A stretch of DNA of 64,000 nucleotides, from positions 2,408,501 through 2,472,500 of the forward strand of contig NZ_CP043633.1 of the NCBI RefSeq assembly GCF_012974865.1. Reading direction: 5' to 3'. Every line of letters begins with the position of its first letter. Within the stretch, counting starts at the first letter, position 1. This document shows positions 9,393-19,093 of the stretch, piece after piece. The notes under the pieces are model-generated. The model was not told the DNA's origin. It was given only the letters and a program-made list of their open reading frames with translations, and did no database searches. This DNA comes from Nonlabens sp. Ci31 (GTDB taxonomy: Bacteria > Bacteroidota > Bacteroidia > Flavobacteriales > Flavobacteriaceae). A program made the position numbers and the translations under genes.

Positions 9393-10766
9393 ATGATCAA
9401 GTTTGAAAAACTGCCTTATCCCATACTAATCGCTGGACATATTGTGATCACTATTTTTATGATCGCACTTCCATTGCTGGTAAAGGTGTTTTTTTACGCT
9501 GCCATTATTTATTTTGTGTTGCGACTTTTTACAAGCGCCGATAAGAATCAAGAGGTGATTCTTGCTTGTGCCTATATCACCTGTTTGGAGGTGTTTTTAA
9601 AAATGAATGGCGGCTTGTTATTCTATGAGATGATTAAGTATATGGTCATCGTTTTTATGCTGGCAGGTATCCTTTTACGGGGCTTTTCTCTCAAGTCCAT
9701 ACCATTTGTGTTTTACTTGCTTTTACTAGTCCCCAGTATCGTCATAGCTTCTCAGAATATCCCGATTTCAGAATCACTAAGGAAAGCGGTAGCTTTTAAT
9801 TTAAGTGGTCCTGTGACATTAGGAGTGGTAGCTATGTACTGTTTTCAACGCAGGATTACGACTACGCGATTGGATGAGATCTTAAAGTTATGTGTAGGTC
9901 CCATAGTCATGCTGGCTTTTTATTTATTTGTAGTCACGCCAGATATTAGAGATGTAGTGACTAATACAGCTTCTAACTTTGCAGCATCTGGGGGATATGG
10001 ACCTAATCAAGTAGCAACAGCCTTAGGGATAGGGATGTTTATTTGTTTTATACGTTTCTTGCGTATTAAAAATACATGGATCAATGTATTAGATATTGTC
10101 TTGTTCTTAGGAATGACTTATCGGGGTTGGATCACCTTTTCACGTGGTGGGGTGTTAACTGCTTTTTTAATGATAGGAGCTGTGATATTCACCTTATTTT
10201 TCTTAAAACGGTCTGAGTTTAGATTTTCTTTTTTACCTAAGTTAGGGGTGATAGGTTTAGGATTAGTAATGGCATGGGGTTATACCTCTTTAGCAACGAG
10301 CGGTCTAATTGATAAAAGGTATGCAAATGAAGATGCTGCTGGTCGTGCAAAGGAGGACCTTTCCACGGGTAGAGCAGAACTTATATCAATCGAACTAGAG
10401 GCATTTCTTGAAAATCCCATTGCGGGAATAGGAGCAGGTCAAGTAAAACATTACCGAGCAAAAAAAGACGGTATAGTCGCTGCTTCTCATAATGAGACCA
10501 GTAGGTTGCTTTCTGAACACGGTAGCATTGGGATTCTTTCATTGCTTGTACTCATATTTACTCCGCTTATATTTAGGCTCAGTCATAAAGGGAACGTGTA
10601 TTTTTACGCATTTTTAATTTTCTGGATTGCCACTATAAATCACAGTGCCATGCGTATTGCTGCACCAGCGTTCTTTTACGGAATGGCATTACTTTATGTC
10701 GTAAAACCTAAGGTAAAAAAGAAAGGTATTCCAATCGAAAAAACACCAGATTTTGCTCCAGCTTAA
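9393..10766 (+). CDS. O-antigen ligase/polymerase-like membrane protein
   Basis: About 457 aa from the ATG at 9393; an upstream in-frame TTG at 9384 is less likely. Ten or more hydrophobic segments and a large periplasmic loop with a Wzy_C-type signature: TGRAELISIELEAFLENP followed by GIGAG and later SHNETSRLLSEHG, where arginine and histidine residues are those typical of lipid-linked-glycan ligases and polymerases. It should join or polymerise undecaprenyl-linked glycans at the outer face of the inner membrane. It overlaps the next glycosyltransferase by one base (TAATG), and a sugar-phosphate transferase follows. Confidence 0.8.
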   Translation: MIKFEKLPYPILIAGHIVITIFMIALPLLVKVFFYAAIIYFVLRLFTSADKNQEVILACAYITCLEVFLKMNGGLLFYEMIKYMVIVFMLAGILLRGFSLKSIPFVFYLLLLVPSIVIASQNIPISESLRKAVAFNLSGPVTLGVVAMYCFQRRITTTRLDEILKLCVGPIVMLAFYLFVVTPDIRDVVTNTASNFAASGGYGPNQVATALGIGMFICFIRFLRIKNTWINVLDIVLFLGMTYRGWITFSRGGVLTAFLMIGAVIFTLFFLKRSEFRFSFLPKLGVIGLGLVMAWGYTSLATSGLIDKRYANEDAAGRAKEDLSTGRAELISIELEAFLENPIAGIGAGQVKHYRAKKDGIVAASHNETSRLLSEHGSIGILSLLVLIFTPLIFRLSHKGNVYFYAFLIFWIATINHSAMRIAAPAFFYGMALLYVVKPKVKKKGIPIEKTPDFAPA

Positions 10767-11779
10767 TGAAGAATATTCTCTACATAGGTAATCAACTAGG
10801 ACAAAAAGGTAAGACGGCAACTAGCATAGATACTTTAGGTCCTTTATTGGAAAAAGAAGGGTATCAATTGCGTTATGCTTCTTCTGTTCCAAACATCAGC
10901 AGGCGTATGCTAGACATGATGTACACGACTTTCAAGAGTAAAAAATGGGCAGACGTAGTTTTGATAGACACTTACAGCACTAAAAACTTTTGGTTTGCGA
11001 TTCTTATCTCCCGTTTATGTACATCATTTAGTATAAAGTACATTCCCATTCTTCACGGCGGAAATTTACCGATTCGATTATCTAAAAACCCAAGGGTTAT
11101 GGGAGGTTTTCTTAATAACGCTCATGCTGTTGTAAGCCCTAGTGATTATTTGCGTTCCGCTTTCGCGAAAGCGGGTTACCACAACGTCACTAAGATCAAT
11201 AACTTTATAGAGATAGAAAACTATGCGTTTCTAGAACGATCTGTCCTTGAGCCAAAACTTCTTTGGGTACGATCATTTGCAGGTATTTACAATCCGCAAA
11301 TGGCGGTTCGTGTTCTTCACTTACTCCGGGAGAATTATCCTAAAGCTAGTCTGACCATGGTAGGTCCAGAAAAAGATGGGGCACTAGAAGCCTGTAAGTT
11401 GCTGGCTCAAGAATTACAAGTAGAAGTAAATTTTACCGGGTTGCTTTCTAAAAAGCAATGGATAGAAAAAAGTAAAGATCATTCTATTTTTATCAATACC
11501 ACCCATTTTGATAACCTTCCAGTAAGTTTAATCGAAGCGATGGCATTAGGATTACCAGTCGTGTCTACTGACGTAGGAGGTATCCCATACTTAATACATC
11601 CTAACGTCCACGGTAAGTTAGTTCCAGATAACGATGTAGGAGCAATGGTAGAAAATATTGAGCATCTAATAAGCCATCCTAAAGATGTTATGACTATAAT
11701 TACAAAAGCTAGGAAAAGGTCATTAGATTATTCTTGGAAAGAAGTAAGCCAGTTATGGAACTCATTACTGGAGTCATAA
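10766..11779 (+). CDS. Glycosyltransferase family 4 (GT-B fold)
   Basis: 337 aa. C-terminal GT-B signature at about residues 245-275: FDNLPVSLIEAMALGLPVVS then TDVGG, with the donor-binding E-x7-E-like region. The N-terminal acceptor half includes LHGGNLP and VVSPSDYL. It transfers a nucleotide-activated sugar to a growing polysaccharide on the cytoplasmic side. The start codon overlaps the stop of the ligase gene, showing translational coupling. The 16-bp palindrome lies inside the gene and is read as SAFAKAG. Confidence 0.9.
   Translation: MKNILYIGNQLGQKGKTATSIDTLGPLLEKEGYQLRYASSVPNISRRMLDMMYTTFKSKKWADVVLIDTYSTKNFWFAILISRLCTSFSIKYIPILHGGNLPIRLSKNPRVMGGFLNNAHAVVSPSDYLRSAFAKAGYHNVTKINNFIEIENYAFLERSVLEPKLLWVRSFAGIYNPQMAVRVLHLLRENYPKASLTMVGPEKDGALEACKLLAQELQVEVNFTGLLSKKQWIEKSKDHSIFINTTHFDNLPVSLIEAMALGLPVVSTDVGGIPYLIHPNVHGKLVPDNDVGAMVENIEHLISHPKDVMTIITKARKRSLDYSWKEVSQLWNSLLES
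11158..11173. repeat. 16-bp palindrome copy, exact (in GT4 gene)
   Basis: CGCTTTCGCGAAAGCG, extended to an 18-bp palindrome by a flanking C and G. Encodes AFAKA in frame. Confidence 0.85.
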
Positions 11780-11813
11780 CTTGTATATTTACATTTTTTA
11801 AAGCCTGTTTATA

Positions 11814-13199
11814 GTGTTATCTCCCATACATTTTGAAATGTCTGAACGCAAAATCTTATTGCGTATCATCGATGTGGTTGTCGTCTTGGGTGCCTTGCAT
11901 TTGCTGGGAGTTATATTTCATTTTAATTACTTTCTTATCAATGAGGAGCAATGGATGTGGTCTGTTATACTCGCTGCCTATTTATTATTTTTTGCAACCG
12001 TTTTTGAATTGTATAATTTACAACGAGCGAGTCGTATTACAGGGACATTGAGAAGTGCCGTTACTACAGGTTCAGTTACCTCGTTAATTTATTTGCTTAC
12101 TCCATTTTTCACTCCAGTATTACCAGAAAATAGAATTCAGATTTTATATTTTTATCTAGCGATAACTTTACCATTATTGCTTTGGAGATCTATTTATATC
12201 AAGTTTTTTGCGAGTTCTAGATTTAATAAAAATATTATCCTAATAGCAGATGCCAGTGACGCGGCTATGATTGCACAATCCTTGCAAGACGTTGATCCTA
12301 ATTATAAAATAAGCGGTTTTATAAACACTGGACCAGCGGTAGCATCAGGGCATTTTGTTGGTTTAAAAGTCATAGGAATTAAAGAAGCACATCGTTTATT
12401 TGAGGATAGATCTGTTACTGAAGTTGTGGTTGCTAGTAATGAAGCCGAAGGAATTACTTCTAATTTATACAGATGGCTCATTGAATTGGTAGAAAACGGC
12501 TATTCAGTTAGAGAGTATACTCAGGTCTATGAAGAAATGACAGACCGAGTTCCAGTACAATACGTAGGTAAGGATTTCTACAAGTATTTTCCTTTTGCTA
12601 GAAACAACCAAAACCGACTCTATTTAGTATACCACAGGCTTTTTGATATAGTGGCTTCTTTATGTGGCTTGATCATATTTGCAGCGATCATACCCTTTGT
12701 ACTTATTGGAAACTTATTCGGCAATCGAGGGCCTTTATTTTATGCCCAAGAACGAGTAGGTATCAATAGAAAATTATTTAAAATAGTTAAGTTCAGAACT
12801 ATGGAAAGGGATGCTGAGAAATCGGGAGCTCAATTTGCCGTTAAGAATGATGTGAGAATAACAAAATTTGGTAAGTTTTTAAGAGCGACACGTATAGATG
12901 AGTTTCCTCAATTTTGGAATATTCTAAAAGGAGAAATGAGTGTGATCGGTCCACGTCCAGAACGTCAGGTTTTTGTAGAACAACTTTCTGAGAAGATTCC
13001 ATTTTATGAAACTCGTCATGTGGTAAAACCAGGTTTAACAGGTTGGGCGCAAGTAAAAACAAAATACGGTGTTACGGATGGAGACCATCTGAGAAAACTT
13101 CAATACGATTTGTATTATATCAAAAAGCGCAGTGTTTTTCTTGATATCAGAATCATTGTTAAAACCTTAAGTACCATCATTTTCTTTAAAGGGCAGTGA
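11814..13199 (+). CDS. Exopolysaccharide polyprenyl glycosylphosphotransferase (WcaJ/WbaP family)
   Basis: 461 aa from the GTG at 11814, which keeps the LSPIHFEMSERK start; an ATG at 11838 is an alternative. Four N-terminal transmembrane segments, a Rossmann-like middle domain, a fifth hydrophobic segment at about 282-305 and the C-terminal bacterial sugar transferase domain with KIVKFRTM, EFPQFWNILKGEMSVIGPRP and KPGLTGWAQV. It loads the first sugar phosphate onto undecaprenyl phosphate, initiating capsule or exopolysaccharide synthesis. Last gene of the polysaccharide cluster; a hairpin and a tandem repeat follow. Confidence 0.92.
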   Translation: MLSPIHFEMSERKILLRIIDVVVVLGALHLLGVIFHFNYFLINEEQWMWSVILAAYLLFFATVFELYNLQRASRITGTLRSAVTTGSVTSLIYLLTPFFTPVLPENRIQILYFYLAITLPLLLWRSIYIKFFASSRFNKNIILIADASDAAMIAQSLQDVDPNYKISGFINTGPAVASGHFVGLKVIGIKEAHRLFEDRSVTEVVVASNEAEGITSNLYRWLIELVENGYSVREYTQVYEEMTDRVPVQYVGKDFYKYFPFARNNQNRLYLVYHRLFDIVASLCGLIIFAAIIPFVLIGNLFGNRGPLFYAQERVGINRKLFKIVKFRTMERDAEKSGAQFAVKNDVRITKFGKFLRATRIDEFPQFWNILKGEMSVIGPRPERQVFVEQLSEKIPFYETRHVVKPGLTGWAQVKTKYGVTDGDHLRKLQYDLYYIKKRSVFLDIRIIVKTLSTIIFFKGQ

Positions 13200-13247
13200 T
13201 TGCAGTAATGCGTTAACAGTCGAAGCTTCGGTCAACATTGGGAAGTG

Positions 13248-13270
13248 AGTTTTTAGCTTTGCTAAAAACT
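13248..13270. other. Perfect hairpin abutting the tandem repeat
   Basis: AGTTTTTAGC ttt GCTAAAAACT: 10-bp perfect stem with 3-nt loop, ending at the base before the first 13-bp repeat. Possibly a transcript end for the polysaccharide operon, although no T-run follows. Confidence 0.7.
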
Positions 13271-13621
13271 GAAAACTCCGTCTGAAAACTCCGTCTGAAA
13301 ACTCCGTCTGAAAACTCCGTCTGAAAACTCCGTCTGAAAACTCCGTCTGAAAACTCCGTCTGAAAACTCCGTCTGAAAACTCCGTCTGAAAACTCCGTCT
13401 GAAAACTCCGTCTGAAAACTCCGTCTGAAAACTCCGTCTGAAAACTCCGTCTGAAAACTCCGTCTGAAAACTCCGTCTGAAAACTCCGTCTGAAAACTCC
13501 GTCTGAAAACTCCGTCTGAAAACTCCGTCTGAAAACTCCGTCTGAAAACTCCGTCTGAAAACTCCGTCTGAAAACTCCGTCTGAAAACTCCGTCTGAAAA
13601 CTCCGTCTGAAAACTCCGTCT
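13271..13621. repeat. Tandem repeat, 27 identical copies of a 13-bp unit
   Basis: The unit GAAAACTCCGTCT is repeated 27 times without any change (351 bp), with a 6-bp partial copy after it. It fills most of the 435-bp space between the convergent glycosylphosphotransferase and lnt genes, ending 13 bp from the lnt stop. Thirteen is not a multiple of three and there is no gene in it. Confidence 0.97.
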
Positions 13622-13634
13622 GAAAACGCTCTAC

Positions 13635-15299
13635 TTATTTCCGCTTTATTTTCCCACGTCTAAAAACGCTGAAAAGCAATACAAACAATCCCATAAGACT
13701 AGCTATTCTTGCAATATAGTCCCCATGTGTGGTGTAAAAAGTGACTTTAGTTTTAGGATATACAATTCCTTTAATAACTCCTTCTGTACCGTATTCTAAG
13801 GATTCTAAGATGTTCCCACGCTCATCTATGACAGCACTTATTCCAGTATTGGCACTTCGCGCAATCCATCTCCTGTTTTCTATAGCTCGCAGTCTGGCAA
13901 GGCTTAAATGTTGTTGATGACCCTGGGTATTTCCCCACCAGGCATCATTAGTAATAATAGCCAGAAATTGCGCTCCATTTTTAACATAATCGGTGACATA
14001 TTCTCCGTAAACTGATTCATAGCAAATGATAGGTGCTACTTTAATACCGTTTTTAATTTGAAAAACAGAACGTTCTTTTTGAGTCGTTTTAGTAGCTACC
14101 GTGCCGCCTAAATCCAGCATCGCATCTCCTAAAATAGGCTGTAGGATATTTTTATAAGGAAAATTCTCAACCCCTACTACCAATTTAGACTTGTGATAAA
14201 CTTGTAAAGAGTCAGTAGCAGCTAAAAACATAGCGCTATTATAATCATTGTAAAGAGTTCTACCGTCGCGAGCTACATTAGTTTGCGTGGTAATTCTAGT
14301 GGTGTCTGTAAAGATTTCTGCAATGGAAATACCTCCTAAATAATACATATTTGGATACTCGTACAACGCTGCTCTAATTTGATTCACAGAGCGATCGTAT
14401 TCTAATTTGTCTAGTTGAGACAGTCGTACATTATCTGCAAGAACTGTTTCTGGTGTAATCATAAGATCTGTGAATGCATCCATTTCAGGTTGCGCCAAGT
14501 TCATGATCACCTTTACCACACTGTCGTTTGTGGTGTAATATTTCTGGCTATAAGGATCTATATTGGGCTGTACGATAACCACATTTGTTCCACCGCCTTT
14601 TTGAAAGGATAAAATATCAAAAACTAATATTTGGGAAATAACAATGGGTATGATGATCAAACCTAGAAGTACAGAAAATCGTTTGATAATGAATTTGCGC
14701 TTTGAAATAAGTCCGCTTTTTATTTTTTTAAATAAAAGTTTATCCTGAAGTTTCTCAGGACGAAAGGCTAACACACTTAAAAAGGCAAATATATTTACCA
14801 GCCATATCCATAAAGAACCACCAAAGGTCCCTGTGTATTCATACCACTGAATCCAAGAAGTCATCTCGCTGAATCCATTCCCCAAATTGAGCCACGGCCA
14901 AGAAAAATCCCATTCCAAATGCATGCGCTCAAAGCTGATCCACAAACAAGCGAGAAATGTCAAAGCGGCTCCTTGTGTAGCTCTACGAGCCAGTAAATGA
15001 TACCCTAAAAACACCAAGCTCATCAATGCAGCATTTGCTAAAACAGCAAACCACATTCCAAAAGGGGTTGAAAAATACAACCAGTAAGTAGTGGCTATAT
15101 TCCATATAAAAAAAGTGAGATAGGAGTGAAGGAATACTTTTCCTGCTTTGCGTTTTGTGGAAGAACTTCTGATGCGTTTTTCAGAAAGAAGTAGCGGTAC
15201 AAAAGCTATAAGTAATAGACCAGCAAAGCCGTAAGTAGGCCAGCCCAGCCACAATAGAATTCCTGATAATAAGGCTAGTAAAATACTGGTGAATTTCAT
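13635..15299 (-). CDS. lnt: Apolipoprotein N-acyltransferase
   Basis: 554 aa. N-terminal membrane domain with about six segments, then a periplasmic nitrilase-like domain from about residue 238 (VVIVQPNIDPY). The catalytic triad is visible: E in ITPETVL (about 284), K in KSKLVVG (about 370) and C in IICYESVYG (about 426). A final transmembrane segment closes the protein. It adds the third acyl chain to lipoproteins in the inner membrane. The length is usual for the family. The tandem repeat begins only a few bases beyond its stop codon. Confidence 0.96.
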   Translation of the reverse strand: MKFTSILLALLSGILLWLGWPTYGFAGLLLIAFVPLLLSEKRIRSSSTKRKAGKVFLHSYLTFFIWNIATTYWLYFSTPFGMWFAVLANAALMSLVFLGYHLLARRATQGAALTFLACLWISFERMHLEWDFSWPWLNLGNGFSEMTSWIQWYEYTGTFGGSLWIWLVNIFAFLSVLAFRPEKLQDKLLFKKIKSGLISKRKFIIKRFSVLLGLIIIPIVISQILVFDILSFQKGGGTNVVIVQPNIDPYSQKYYTTNDSVVKVIMNLAQPEMDAFTDLMITPETVLADNVRLSQLDKLEYDRSVNQIRAALYEYPNMYYLGGISIAEIFTDTTRITTQTNVARDGRTLYNDYNSAMFLAATDSLQVYHKSKLVVGVENFPYKNILQPILGDAMLDLGGTVATKTTQKERSVFQIKNGIKVAPIICYESVYGEYVTDYVKNGAQFLAIITNDAWWGNTQGHQQHLSLARLRAIENRRWIARSANTGISAVIDERGNILESLEYGTEGVIKGIVYPKTKVTFYTTHGDYIARIASLMGLFVLLFSVFRRGKIKRK

Positions 15300-15374
15300 G
15301 TAGAAGTAATGAAGTGCTAATTTAAGTTCTTTGGAATCAATTACGAATTCTGAGTTCGGAATTCTGAATTCATT

Positions 15375-16445
15375 TTACCTATTAAAAACAGAAAGATCAA
15401 TGTTAACAGAGAATACATTAGAATACAAGGCCTCGCTAGAGTCTCCTATATCTGTAAGTGCATAATCTACGGAAATGCCCTTGTATTTAAAGCCTATACC
15501 TATATTAGGTTGGAAGGTGGTGCTGTCATTACCATCCAGTTGCTGGATGTTTTGAAAATTACCGACTCCTGCACGAACAAATACCAGGTCGGTAAAACCA
15601 TATTCCAATCCTAAAGCAGGAGTAGCGCTTACTGCACTGCTTGAAATAATGTCATTGGTCTGTATAAAACGCATGTTGAGATCCACCTCTGCGGTGAGTT
15701 TATGATCGTAGTGAAAGGTAAAAGTTCTTGCGAGTCCTAATTGAAGTTTAGGTAACGTAATCTCTGTTGTTTCTGGTAATTCCTGATTTTGATTTTCAAC
15801 GGCACCGCTTATTTCGGCAAATTTCTCTTCGTTTATAGTCCAGGTGTTGTAAGTAGTGGTGATATCACGAGCCATCAATCCCACTTGCCAGTCGCCACGT
15901 TTAAATTGCAAGCCTACATCAAACCCAAAACCCCAAGAGTTAGCAAACTCGCCTATGACTCTGCGTATGACTTTGGCATTGACACCATAGGAGAAACCGT
16001 CTAGTTTTGCTTCACGTGCATAGGAGAAGGTAAAAGCCCAGTCTGCAGTGGAAAAAGTAGAAATACGATCGTAATTGATGTTTCCTTGATCGTCTATTAA
16101 TTGAGTGGTATTTAAGATGTCATCTACAGAAAAACGGATCACGGAGAAACCAAAAGCACTGACATCATCTATAGGCATAGCAAAGGCACCATAATTGTAT
16201 TGAGCAATATTTGCAAAGTAACTCGAGTGCATCAAAGAAACTTCTTGTTCTTCCATTTTCATTAATCCGGCCGGATTCCAGTATACGGAGTTGACATTAT
16301 TACTGCTTGCCACTACCGCATTGCTCATTCCCAAAGCCGCTGCATCGACTCCTATGTTTAGGAATTCGTTAGAGTATGCTCTAGAGGTTTGCGCTTTCGC
16401 GAAAGCGGAACAAACAACAATCAATAAATAAAAGTAATTTTTCAA
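15375..16445 (-). CDS. PorV/PorQ-like outer-membrane beta-barrel protein
   Basis: 356 aa. A signal peptide ends at SAFAKA|QTS (about residue 20), and the cleavage region is encoded by the 16-bp palindrome. The mature part begins with EFLNIGVDAAALGMSNAVVASSNNVNSVYWNPAG, the start typical of PorV/PorQ-type barrels linked to type IX secretion, and ends with alternating beta strands and a terminal aromatic-rich strand. PorV-like proteins shuttle or anchor cargo of T9SS, but many paralogues exist, so the exact role is open. No T9SS genes are adjacent. Confidence 0.8.
   Translation of the reverse strand: MKNYFYLLIVVCSAFAKAQTSRAYSNEFLNIGVDAAALGMSNAVVASSNNVNSVYWNPAGLMKMEEQEVSLMHSSYFANIAQYNYGAFAMPIDDVSAFGFSVIRFSVDDILNTTQLIDDQGNINYDRISTFSTADWAFTFSYAREAKLDGFSYGVNAKVIRRVIGEFANSWGFGFDVGLQFKRGDWQVGLMARDITTTYNTWTINEEKFAEISGAVENQNQELPETTEITLPKLQLGLARTFTFHYDHKLTAEVDLNMRFIQTNDIISSSAVSATPALGLEYGFTDLVFVRAGVGNFQNIQQLDGNDSTTFQPNIGIGFKYKGISVDYALTDIGDSSEALYSNVFSVNIDLSVFNR
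16392..16407. repeat. 16-bp palindrome copy, exact (signal peptide of PorV-like gene)
   Basis: CGCTTTCGCGAAAGCG, read on the minus strand as AFAKA just before the predicted signal peptidase site. Confidence 0.85.
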
Positions 16446-16562
16446 GCAGGATTTTTAATAAGTAGCAAATATCTTAGTTTCTGAGTTAATAACTATGAAA
16501 ATCTATTGATATTGCCTAAAAAGATAGCAAAACACATCACTAAAAAACTGCATATTTGTAAG

Positions 16563-17324
16563 ATGAAGAATTGGATACCTAATATCATCACTTTACTGAA
16601 TCTACTTTGTGGATGTATTGCAGCTATTTATGCGTTTAACGACCAGCTTGTTCTCGCAGGTGTTTTTGTAGCCGCGGGAATATTTTTTGACTTTTTTGAC
16701 GGTCTTGCTGCCAGATTTTTACATGTTTCTAGTGAGCTGGGAACCCAACTCGACTCCCTGGCAGATATGGTCACTAGCGGTCTCGTGCCAGGAATTGTGA
16801 TGTACCAACTCTTGAGCGATGCGATCGGTTTTAATTTGATAGATCAAGAACAAAGCTTCACATCAGGATCTCAAGATTATTGGATCAGTCATCCCTATCT
16901 GCCTATCCTAGGTTTCCTTATCACCTTAGGAAGTTGCTACCGACTGGCAAAATTCAATATAGACAACAGACAGACCGATTCTTTTATAGGAGTGCCTACT
17001 CCAGCAAATGCCATTCTGATCATCTCCTTAGGCCTTATAGCTCAAGACACCGACTTAAGCTGGTTGTATTACGGATTGACTAATCCCTATATTCTTATAG
17101 CAATAACCTTATTCAGCGTTTACATTCTCAATGCAGAACTACCTTTATTTGCTTTAAAGTTTAAAAGCTTTGGGTGGAAAGGAAATGAGATGCGCTGGGT
17201 TTTTATAGCGATTTGTATCGCACTGATGATCACTTTACAAATTTATGCTGTGCCTTGTATCATTATTATTTATATATTGATGAGTGTGGTGAATAATTTA
17301 AGAGCTGAAAGGAATAGTGTTTAA
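16563..17324 (+). CDS. pssA: CDP-diacylglycerol-serine O-phosphatidyltransferase
   Basis: About 253 aa from the ATG at 16563, which gives the usual MKNWIPNIITLLNLLCG start; the frame extends to a TTG at 16506. The CDP-alcohol phosphotransferase signature D-x2-DG-x2-AR-x8-G-x3-D-x3-D is complete (DFFDGLAAR ... GTQLDSLAD, about residues 41-65). Several transmembrane helices. It makes phosphatidylserine from CDP-diacylglycerol, the precursor of phosphatidylethanolamine. The C-terminus meets the truncated Rhs gene: the Rhs frame is open across the pssA stop. Confidence 0.93.
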   Translation: MKNWIPNIITLLNLLCGCIAAIYAFNDQLVLAGVFVAAGIFFDFFDGLAARFLHVSSELGTQLDSLADMVTSGLVPGIVMYQLLSDAIGFNLIDQEQSFTSGSQDYWISHPYLPILGFLITLGSCYRLAKFNIDNRQTDSFIGVPTPANAILIISLGLIAQDTDLSWLYYGLTNPYILIAITLFSVYILNAELPLFALKFKSFGWKGNEMRWVFIAICIALMITLQIYAVPCIIIIYILMSVVNNLRAERNSV

Positions 17325-18408
17325 CTATGTATATCCATATAAAGACCACTTAGGAAACGTTAGACTCTCCTATAAAAACACCAGCAATACTGGCGTTAAC
17401 CTACAAATACAGGAAGAGAATAATTATTATCCTTTTGGACTTAAACACAAAGGGTATAATAACGTGATTACTGGACGTGACCATAAATACGGCTTTGGTG
17501 GTAAAGAAGAACAAGATGAACTTGGATTAGACTGGATAGATATTACTGCTCGTAATTACGATCCTGCTCTTGGACGTTGGATGAACATTGATCCACATGC
17601 AGAGAGCTATCATAGTTTTTCTCCTTTTAACTATACGGCAAATAATCCAGTAGTTTTTACAGATCCAGACGGTAAAGATATCAGGATCGGTATAAGTGAA
17701 GGCAATGCGGCTTATTATAAAGATGGAAAGTTATATACTGATAATACATAGGAGACAGAATATACTTCTGGTGAAGGTTTTGATGATGATGGTAATATGA
17801 CTGGATTTCTAGAAACAGCATTTAATGCGCTAAAGTCTATTCAAGATTCGAATATTACAGTTAAAGGAAAGGAAATAATATCAATTCTTCAAGAGAGTTC
17901 TATGCAAGAAGGTGGAATGACAACCAATATACGTAAAGGGTCTAGATCAAAAATAACTGATCCAGTAAAAATGGGTAAAGGTATGGCTCAAGTTATTACT
18001 ATTGGGAAGGATGTATTTGATGAGTTAATGACTGATGACCCATATAAAGAGAGACAAAGATCAAATGTCAATCTTGCTCTGTCTCACGAAGTAGGTCATG
18101 GAGTAATGAACGCACTAAATATTAAATCTCCATTATCTCCCGGTAAAATAGGCAGGAGAGTTGTCGATGGATCTGAATTTTTCGCCTCATACATAGAAAA
18201 TAGATATCGCCATGCGAATAATATATCACTTAGCACTCACTACGGTTTCTATCCAAATGCTCCTCATGAATATGGACAACCAACACCAGCAATTAGGCTA
18301 CTAAATTCATCTTATTATCCTACAAAAGGTAGTAGTAGAGAAACGAGGTCAATAAAGAGTGTTGATAATGGTACAATTTCCTACTTTCAATTTAATTTTA
18401 GACAATAA
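17317..18408 (+). pseudogene. Truncated Rhs core with zincin-like C-terminal toxin, interrupted by TAG
   Basis: The first part (to 17751) is the conserved Rhs-repeat-associated core: DHLGNVRLSY, YYPFGLKHKGYN, ITARNYDPALGRWMNIDP, NNPVVFTDPDG. The long N-terminal shell is missing and the frame begins within 10 bp of the pssA stop. A single TAG at 17749-17751 then interrupts the frame, which continues unbroken to 18408 as a variable C-terminal domain with the HExxH zinc-protease motif HEVGH at 18085-18099 and a downstream EFFASYIENRYRH. If the TAG were sense, this would be a typical polymorphic toxin tip. Either a decayed orphan tip or a separately translated toxin starting at ATG 17797. Confidence 0.8.
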
Positions 18409-18983
18409 TGAGGTGTAAAATTCGCTATTTTATTGCACCACTCTTATTTTTATGTAGTTGCAATTCACTAAAAGAAAATGATTTAGTTAAAAAAAATGTA
18501 TTAGAATATATTTTTGAATCTCAGCTGTTTCAAAATGATAGATTAGGAGATTTATATAGTAATCGGTATCAAAATCCAGAAAACAATAAATATAAACCTA
18601 CATCTGCATTTTATTTAAAGTTATTATATGATTATCGTAAATCACTAAAATTAGAATGTTTAAATAATAATGATCTAAAAGAAAACGAAATTATATTTAT
18701 TGATATTGAAGACTATGACGACCCACAAGTTGTTTACTTGTTCACAAAAGATTCTTTATCAAACTCATCGGTTATTTATAAATGTAAAAACGGAAATTGT
18801 GAAGAAACGGAGGTTTTGCATAATAAAATATCAGAAATTCTTACTTCGATAAAAAATCATTCTTTCAAGCCAGAAATTTTGAGAAATGATTTTAATTTCA
18901 AAAGCGATCATGAGGTTATAGTATTAACGCGTATATCTATAAAAGATATGGAGATTAATGATTTTGATTTTATCATTTTATAA
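18408..18983 (+). CDS. Lipoprotein, candidate immunity protein for the zincin toxin
   Basis: 191 aa. The start codon overlaps the toxin stop (TAATG), as in toxin-immunity pairs. The N-terminus is a lipoprotein signal (PLLFLCSCNS, cysteine at about residue 19). The mature part is charged, AT-rich in codon use and has no family I recognise. Position and coupling suggest an immunity lipoprotein that blocks the toxin in the periplasm. Inference only; low sequence conservation is normal for such genes. Confidence 0.6.
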   Translation: MRCKIRYFIAPLLFLCSCNSLKENDLVKKNVLEYIFESQLFQNDRLGDLYSNRYQNPENNKYKPTSAFYLKLLYDYRKSLKLECLNNNDLKENEIIFIDIEDYDDPQVVYLFTKDSLSNSSVIYKCKNGNCEETEVLHNKISEILTSIKNHSFKPEILRNDFNFKSDHEVIVLTRISIKDMEINDFDFIIL

Positions 18984-18987
18984 ATCT

Positions 18988-19045
18988 CCAGCTGGCGCGA
19001 GCGTAATTAGCCAGAACGGCTAGCGCGAGCATCTTGCTCGTGCCC
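18988..19045. repeat. REP-like palindromes upstream of transposase copy 1
   Basis: A half-unit CAGCTGGCGCGAGCG followed by a complete hairpin, GCGCGAGCA tct TGCTCGTGC (19023-19043). The 25-bp core and about 60 bp downstream recur ahead of transposase copy 2, which links palindrome and transposase as a REP-RAYT pair. Confidence 0.8.
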
Positions 19046-19093
19046 TCAAAGAAAAGTAAACTGATTTTTATCTATTTTTACTAAAAAGAGTTA

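Noticed and set aside
13271..13621. 13-bp repeat as coding or CRISPR-like
   Set aside because: Perfect head-to-tail copies without spacers; 13 bp shifts the frame each copy and no start is in phase.
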